From positions 4,048,917 through 4,112,916 of the forward strand of contig NC_081142.1 of assembly GCF_958295425.1 (NCBI RefSeq): a DNA stretch of 64,000 bases, given 5' to 3'. The DNA is from Solea solea. Lineage: Eukaryota; Chordata; Actinopteri; Pleuronectiformes; Soleidae. The translations under genes were made by a program, and so were the position numbers. Below the pieces are notes generated by a model, which worked only from the letters and a program-made list of their open reading frames with translations, searched no databases and had not been told where the DNA came from. This document shows, in pieces, positions 56,661 through 64,000 of the stretch (positions within the stretch are counted from its first letter, which is position 1; each line of letters begins with the position of its first letter).

Positions 56661-59600
56661 ACTCATTCCACCACTGAGACACAGCAAAAATTTGAAAGTG
56701 CTTTATAAGAATACAACTTGAGAAAAAAAAAGACATGCAAATTAAAAAAAAAGACTAAAGCCATATATTGTAAGATAAAAGAAGGGGAAGCACAGGCAAA
56801 ACAGATAGACAGAAATAAAACACAAAATGGATACGCACCAAAACACTTAAGGTGACTTAAGGTTCCATATCTTTGGAGCCACGACTGTAAAGTTCACTTT
56901 GTATTAAGATTTGACCATGGGACATGGAGTAGGCACTGCTCAGATGATCTGACATTTATATAAAATCTTTACATTCTCTCTTTACAGTCAGTGCTAAATT
57001 CTATGATTTTCTTACAACTGATCCAGTGAATTTAACCAGTATTGGACTGATCAGCTCATCTCTAAAGGAAACAACTACAGATCTGTTTTTTGGTATTACA
57101 CTGAAAAAGAAAACTCTTGAGAAAATATTGCATAATTTGCAACAATCAAATGAATTAAGTTATATGAAATTGTCCTTATATAACATGATAACTTGAATTC
57201 ATTTGAATGATACTGATTGAAGTACTTTTTGAGTGTGTACAATTACACAAACAAACGTCAGCTAATTGTGATATGTCCCTCAGTTTATCCTTTGCTGGAA
57301 TCTCTCTTGTCTGATGCTTCTGTTATCTGTGGCTTCTCCCTATTACTCTCTTTACCAGTCGCCATCCTTATCGTCTCCCTCTCTCCACAGAGAGTTTCAC
57401 TCAACCCATGGGGGTGTTTTAAGTATTGCCAGTCAACAAGGAAGCAGTTCAGTCAGGCCTCTCCGCAGCTTGACGGCAAACACATAGAGATTGAGCAGTG
57501 ATCTGACCACTGAAGCATTTCCAAACGCCTCTCTCGCTCTGCCACTCGGCATAATCAAGCGTCCAAACGCAGCATGCCGTCCGAGCCAGGCTTTATCTGA
57601 AAACACAGTGTGTGTGTAGACGCACAGGTGCAGGGAACAATTTGTACAATTGTGGGGCAGAAAAAAAAAGGCTCAGTGACCAGCTGTAGGGCCCCTCATT
57701 CATGTTAAGATTGGGTGACAGTTGGCTCTATTCATCTATTCATATCAGATAATGACAGGGTGCATATAATTTCACTTCTGCCCTCGTTTTTTTTTGCACC
57801 TCTCTTAAATCATGCGTTTCTCTGACTTCCAGCAATTCAGAGAATTTATTTAAATCTATTCTATTATATAAATTATTTATTATTCTTTTTTTTTAACTAC
57901 CTCTTGCTGCCCACGGCCACAGCCGCAGCTTCAGACCATAAAATGTACTTTGTTACTGGTTTTAATGTGACAAATCTCTCTACTGTATTTTCAATTTTGC
58001 TGCAAGATTAAAACCTAAAAGTCAATATTTGGTTTATAGGACAATTCAAGGTCTTTACCTTTTTCTATTTTAGGAAAACGATATGGTCATTATCAGCATC
58101 CTGAGCTGTATTTACCTCCACAGAAAAAGGCATATAATCACAGGTTCCGGTGCATATATTAGCATAACAAAGGCCTGAGGATATGCTTTTTTTATGTCTG
58201 TCTTTCTCGTGTCCTCTGAAGTCAATCAGAAAAAAGTACATTGTCATATATGATTTGAATGTTTGAACATCTGCTAAAGTAAGCTGTTTATTCTCACATT
58301 AAAATGAATTGATGACGTGAACAGAGACATTTCATTTCAAATCACAGTTTCAGGGCAAATTTGTACTTTGTCTTTGTTCTTTCAGCAATTTATAGCCTTC
58401 AATTCATGACACTGCTGGAGTCTGCATCAGTCGAGCCTTCTACGCACGTGTATCTGGTCTCATATTCCATTCCAGCAGGTGCAATTTCTCACCATTAATG
58501 ATGGTTATCACATTCTCTGTTGTATTTTTGACCACAAAAAGAGTGCTACAGGGAGCATGGACAGTCGAGACATATATATGGTCATCAAACTGAAGATGTG
58601 TGTGGATTTGTCCAAGTAGGTTCCAAGACTCTGCACATGCAGGCACGGAAAGTATGGGGGGCCGAGATAATAGCGACTATTGGCCATCATTTAGCTCTTG
58701 TGTTATGTTACGTGGCACTATCTTTTCCAACCGGAGAGACAATGAAACCAATGAAAGTCAGTGTGACTCCAAAAAAAGAAATGCCCTGATTTCTTTTGTC
58801 TTCATTACTTAAGCAACATTTTCTTAATTATAAATAATTTGGCTGCAGGCATGTTCCAAATTGTCATTAATACACAGTACAGCCATTGAGTCTCTGCCGT
58901 GCATCCTTTGTGTGTGCTCATGACAGCACATGGAGAGAGAGAGAGAGAGAGGAAGAGAGAGAGGAAGAGCCTACCACTTGTTTCCACTGGGTCTTTGTTT
59001 AAATAATGCACTGAGCTGAGCAGCAGTCATGTCCATATGGTGGCCTCCAGCTCTTCCTCCTCTAATGATCTCATTGGAGAATAAATGCTAGGAAGTCAGA
59101 TGCTTTCAGTGATAGAGCTATGAACACTCTTTCTTGGGAGGGATTTGTGCTACTGTGGAGCTCTGCAGGTTCAATAAGCAGAAAAACAAGACATAAACCA
59201 ATTCACCAAAGACTGAGAGGACAGATCTATAGAAGACACTGAATGGATGTCTTTAACTAAGGTAAAAATCTGCGTATATGTAGACGTATGGTCAAATGGT
59301 AAAAAGGAAAAAAACTATTTTTCTCGCACACACCTGCACACCTGATATAAGCTCTATATGCTGTCAGTTAAATATGTCTTTGTATGTGAACAGCGCTGTT
59401 CCCCGACGAAAATGGAGCTCTGGAGCACATGATGTCAATTTTGTAAATTATATACCCATTTAGATGAAAATAGTTGATAAAACGTGGACCGTATAAGTCA
59501 TGTGGGCCACATCCGACCTGTATACATGTATACACATATACACACGCACATTTCCATAAATGTGTGAGCCCACGTCTTCAGAACTGACACAAAGCAATGC

Positions 59601-60603
59601 CGCATTCCCTCCTCTGCACCATTTGTCCGCCCGTCAGTTCCCCTTACACACAAACCACTGATACTTCTCACGCGAGTGTCAGACGTGCGGTTTATGTGAA
59701 GATCCAAGTGTAGTGAGAATTTAGTTTCCCGAAACAGTGCTTTGAAATGAAGCTTTATGTACATCTATGACTCCGGAGTATCAAATGTCATGTTGGCAGC
59801 ATTACCATATTGTCTCTAGGTGACTGAATGTCACATACGTTTTGAAGAGTACAGAAGAGTACATGCCTAGAAATTTCATATTGTTAATGTGTTAAAGCTA
59901 ATGTGCAGGCAAACGTGTGCGTTTCAAACACATGACAAAGTGAGCAGTTTTATTTCATGTCTCATTCAATCTATTCACATACTTCGGCTCCACAAAATTA
60001 ACTATTCTGTGGTTATACTGTAAAGCTACCAGAGGTGTAAACACCTCTGCTCCTCATGGGAGAAACCACAAGGAAGAAGGAAGAGTCCTAATTACATCTC
60101 TCTTAACCTCTCTGCGTTGTCAGAAATGTGTTAATGTACTTATTAGTGTTACTGGTCATAGATAAATGTGCTATTCTACAGAACCACAATAGTATGATAA
60201 TAACTGTTTTTACAGTCCGGTCAAACACAGTCAACAAATATAGTCAACGTATTTAACACTATGCTTTGGCAGGGAGTAAAATTTGAATTTAAATCACTTT
60301 TATATTACAACTGTAAGAATTGCACAGCCATGTGTAGGATTGTTCCGCCTTTGTGGAGGTATGCACTCTACTGTGGATTTCCATCAGTATAAAAGGAAAC
60401 ACACGTAAAGATAAATCCCCTTTAAACAACAGCACCAGAGGGTTAAGGGATTAAAATCAATTGTACACTTGTTCTGTGTTTCTTGTCCAACTGTGTGATT
60501 AAATTGCCTTTTAAAGGTGGAGTTGTCTGTCAATGCTAGAAGTAAAGAGATAAGATTAAAAAAAAAAAAAAACTAAAATCTATCAGAGGGCTGTAACAAA
60601 GGT
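56661..60603. other. Noncoding stretch upstream of the gene
   Basis: It contains a GA tract (58932-58966) and poly-T/poly-A patches (about 57787 and 57888). A TTGAGAAAATATTGCATAAT-type AT-rich block at 57100-57230 may be a decayed repeat. An 8-bp-arm hairpin (AGAGGTGT/ACACCTCT) is at 60031-60048. No exon seen. Confidence 0.5.
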
Positions 60604-60660
60604 ACAGTCCCCTCCACAATTATAGAGGTCAGTTCTTTTGTTCTTAAAGTAAGTAAGACA
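60604..60660. mobile_element. Decayed Tc1-like terminal inverted repeat
   Basis: ACAGTCCCCTCCACAATTAT followed by AGTTCTTTTGTTCTT resembles the TACAGTCCCCTCCAAAAGTA end of a Tc1-like fish element. The other end and a TA target duplication were not found. Confidence 0.35.
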
Positions 60661-62396
60661 CCTTCAAATAAAAAGAACACCTAATGCTTTGTTACATTAA
60701 GATAACAAAGTGCTTAATGTGTTCAGTAAGACAACGAGTGGGAGAAGTAAAAAAGAAGTAGAGTGCACTAAAAATGAATGCTACTTAAACCTAGTGTTTT
60801 TTAATACGTACATGCAAACTGTAATTTAGCTCGCAGAAAATGCACATTTTGGAAAACTCCAGCCAGGTGTCAGAGAAAACTGAGTTTTCAGCTTATAATG
60901 TCACACTGTGCCACAATGTCTCCTCTGTTTAACATAAGTGAGTGATGTCATCACGTTTGTTTACATGAGGCAAGCTGTGTAATGGTGACATAAGCAGACA
61001 TAACCAAACTTGTGCTAGTGTTAGCTTTGCTAACTGGACTTTTAACATACACATGTAGTTTATGTTGTTTGCTTATACCACAACTGGTAGTGGTGTGGCA
61101 TAAAGTTGGCTTTACAGTCAACTTTACATTGCCCCCTGCTGACTTGGCATAGCATACTTTTGACAGTACAATGAAACACACTTTATAGTGTTTTGTTTCC
61201 ATGTGAACAAAGATGTTTTAAAGAACTTATTATGTGTGAACACTTTTCCAAAACACGTGCCTACATGTCCTTGGTTTGGGTTACAGGTGTTTGGAGAGAA
61301 GGTTCTCTAAGTCTAAGAGGTTGTTAAAGACAGAGAGGAATTCCCCTGCTATGACGGCATTTGGCAGCCCATTCATGTCTTTGAGTGCCCTGAACAGCTA
61401 TAGAAATGTGATGTATTATTAATATTTTATTATTAATGAGAGCAAGTACCTGGACCTGAGTCTAAGTATTTGCAGTGCCAGCCAAATGCACCAAAACTAA
61501 CTTTGATGACCGCTGTAGTTTTCCAGTATAAACATTGTGAACATTACGACCGAAGCGACCAAGAAGCTTTTCAGAGTGAAACATTTCAGTCACTGGTTCT
61601 TTCTACAACTGTATTTGTATTATTAGTTTGAGTCAAACTGTCAAAAACTATTAGGGTGTCAACTGTATGGATTTGTTCTGTGTCATGTTCCATTTCTGCT
61701 ACTTATAAGTCAATGAGGGTCATTTCAGATTCAAATATGCAGACAAAATTATTAAAGATTAAGAGAGGCATACTCCCTGTGTGAAAATAATTACATTTTA
61801 ATAGTGAGATGATAGCAGATGTGATGATGAGCGAGTATTACTCTCTTGCCATGATTTCCTCTATGTTTTATTTATGGTTTTGGTGCCATCTCATCAGATA
61901 AGTGAGAAATCATTTTTTTCTTTCTGTATAGTTATACAGTGATAAATATATATTGCACACACACACAGACATGCACACACACACACATATACACAGTGGA
62001 CAATAAGTGTGTATAGATTAACTATAACATGGGACTGGGTCTGTCATGAGCACATTCTGACAAACCAAGGTACAGTGATTCATCAAACTGATGCAAAGAT
62101 CAGGTAGATTCAATATTACCATATTCCACCTAATTGAGTTGGCTCGTGTCCTAGTACAGAGCTATTATAAAGCATTAAAGGGCAATACTGTGGAAAAAAA
62201 ACTGTAATGGATGACACATTTAAACACAGCAGTATACATTATTTTATATAGCCCAGGCCTAATCTTAATGTAGATTACTCTGTTTCCAGGCAAGAAGAGG
62301 ACATTACACTTAAAGCAGGCTGAGAGGGCAAAAATTAGAAAGGGCTCTGCTGGAGAATAATAAAGAATGGTTGGCAGAGAGAAAAAGACTAGAAAT
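60661..62396. other. Noncoding stretch upstream of the gene
   Basis: It contains a CA tract (61955-61990). No gene or further repeat recognised. Confidence 0.6.
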
Positions 62397-62535
62397 GTGT
62401 GTGTATTGGTTTTTGTTACCTATTTAGGACCTTTTCTGGAGCAAACACTGACATTTAGGACCAGTAGTCCTCATGGGGACCAAAGCTTGGTTCTAATGAG
62501 GCAGTACAAGTTTGGAATAAAATGTGGTTAGGTTA
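62397..62535. repeat. Dispersed fish repeat, GGACCTTTTCTGG family, copy 2
   Basis: GTGTGTGTATTGGTTTTTGT, CTATTTAGGACCTTTTCTGG, GCAAACACTGACATTTAGGA, CCAGTAGTCCTCATGGGG and GGTTCTAATGA match 45270-45375 in order. Like the other copy it starts next to a TG run. Confidence 0.7.
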
Positions 62536-63582
62536 AGAATATGCAACTGCTGAGACACAAATGGCAGAGGGTGACCCAGTTTTGGTCTGCTGAGGTTACT
62601 ATTAGTCTTTGTAGGCCTGTCCTGAAAGAGATCCAGTGTTATGTGCATGTGTGTCTCTGGGACTTGTTGAACTCCTCACAACCTCTGGTTTCTGTCAAAG
62701 CTACATTGCTTGAATCTTGCTGTCAGGGCCCCTTCCTCACACTGTGTTTCACCTCATTTTGGTGTTTTCATCAGGAGAGCTACCTGGCTTGAGGTATTTG
62801 TCAGGGCACATTTGGATCAGAGAACGGATATTGTATGTTTTCATTTGGCAATTCAGGCCTCGATGCTTTTATCTGCCCTATTTGCTCACACAATATTGAA
62901 GCTCCCAACAGCTTAAATACCATCACTGCCACTTTAAATGTATTTAAACCTGTGCAAGTAGCTTTATTCCAACCTGCAGATCCTTTGATGTAATTTTACA
63001 TATCCTTGTACATTTACATTACCCTTTATTCACTGCTCCCTTGTTTACTCTCTTGCTACAGACAAAATGCAGAGAGCAGAAGCAAGCTAACAGATTAAAC
63101 TGACATGGTCTCCATCTGACGTTTTAATGATTCAAGCTGATTTGTTTGAAAACCCTGCAAGAGGAGTCACTTCATGATTTTATGAACAATTTTGTGCTTA
63201 AATGCCTGAGACTGATGGGATGTGTCTCAGACAAAAAGATCATCCTCACTGGCTGATGATCCATGCAGAAGACACAGTGCTGAAATTGCATTGTTCCAGT
63301 ATTACATTATAGATCTGAGAGTCCTAGTATATTGAGCACAATAAGATTTATATATATGGGCTTTAATTCATTCTAGCATTACCTTTATTGGCTGCTTAGC
63401 TTACAGCTGGAGAGGCAAGACAGGTGTTAAATTGCATTACAAGACTTTTTTATCAATGTAGTAATAATAATAATAAGGGCATGTTGTATTTTTGGCATGC
63501 ACCTAACTGGAATGAGTAAGAATATCAAGCAACAATTAAGATAAGATTTTACTGATACTATGAATAGACAGATTGCCTGTTC
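62536..63582. other. Noncoding stretch
   Basis: Three overlapping open frames at 62541-62916 (plus) lack recognisable domains. A short TAA run is at 63461-63475. Nothing else was recognised. Confidence 0.5.
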
Positions 63583-63720
63583 AAGATAAGATAAGATAAG
63601 ATAATCGTTTATTATTCCCACGGCTTCCCCAGAAACAAGACTTAAACACCACAGGTCATTTGTTTGGGAAATTATAGGTACGGTGGTAGCAATTTTTTGG
63701 AGCATGTTTAACTGTATGGC
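63583..63720 (-). mobile_element. LINE-like or SINE-like 3' end with ATCTT tail
   Basis: On the minus strand CCGTGGGAATAATAAACGAT runs into about four ATCTT units (AAGAT on the plus strand, 63583-63604). The order, an AATAAA-type end then a pentanucleotide array, matches the tail at 21.2 kb in the opposite direction. The body beyond is short and unrecognised. Confidence 0.5.
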
Positions 63721-63726
63721 AGTACA

Positions 63727-63758
63727 GGGTGTGAAGAGGTAAAATCCTCTTCACACCC
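63727..63758. repeat. Perfect hairpin, 13-bp arms and 6-nt loop
   Basis: GGGTGTGAAGAGG at 63727-63739 and its exact complement CCTCTTCACACCC at 63746-63758 flank TAAAAT. It lies at the outer edge of the retroelement-like piece at 63583-63720. Confidence 0.92.
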
Positions 63759-64000
63759 GGATTGTGACCAATTAATTAATGCATTGTCACAAAAATGAAA
63801 AATGGCAGGCAGCTGTGGAACGGACAGGCCTGTATTAACACAATCCAATCATATCGAATGGCCCGAATTTATTAATTGGATCGTGATGCATCAATCAAAC
63901 TGCCATCTGAACGGTGGCGACAACTGAAAGCCCAGAATGGGCTGCAAAGTGATGCCATGGTGGCCCTGGTAGGTTAACTGGTTGTCTTTGTGAACAGTTG

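Overview
The window looks like nuclear DNA of a teleost fish, probably a percomorph. It has no long open reading frames and no operon-like packing. It carries many CA/TG and GATA-type microsatellites, and remnants of element families typical of fish: tRNA-derived SINEs with the mermaid/DANA-type body, LINE tails that end in pentanucleotide repeats, a Penelope-like endonuclease remnant, and hAT- and Tc1-like miniature elements. All family names come from recall of consensus features, not from a database search.

The one gene I can support lies on the minus strand. Its probable first exon (about 44.83-45.17 kb) is GC- and CpG-rich, non-coding apart from a 24-codon upstream ORF, and ends in a good splice donor. 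A Z-DNA-prone TG/CG tract lies just upstream. The second exon (9408-9490) has a textbook acceptor, an ATG, a 24-residue signal peptide and a phase-1 donor. If the two exons join, intron 1 is about 35 kb and intron 2 runs off the low-coordinate end of the window (more than 9.4 kb). Long 5' introns and a phase-1 break after the signal peptide are common in genes for neural cell-surface or secreted proteins, but I cannot name this one.

Layout. 1-9.4 kb: intron 2, with a Penelope-like remnant (3.05-3.85 kb), a SINE fragment, a miniature DNA element (4.78-5.07 kb) and a possible LINE tail. 9.5-44.8 kb: intron 1, with several SINEs, two copies of one GTACC-rich miniature element (14.8 and 36.4 kb), a LINE tail (about 20.9-21.3 kb), a perfect 39-bp palindrome (21.42 kb), a higher-order GATA/GACA array (28.1 kb), a larger DNA element (37.9-39.2 kb) and a nested retroelement in a DNA element (42.7-43.5 kb). 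45.2-64 kb: sequence upstream of the gene, full of repeats, including an internally deleted relative of the 38-kb element (45.6 kb), a 123-bp hAT-like foldback element (49.28 kb), a CRE-CRE-TATA-E2F cluster (50.5 kb) and a split SINE (56.2-56.7 kb).

No rRNA, tRNA, CRISPR array or intact transposase was seen. The best leads are the split antisense gene, the microsatellite that forms its splice-acceptor pyrimidine tract, the 39-bp palindrome, the paired-CRE cluster, and the parent/derivative transposon pair.
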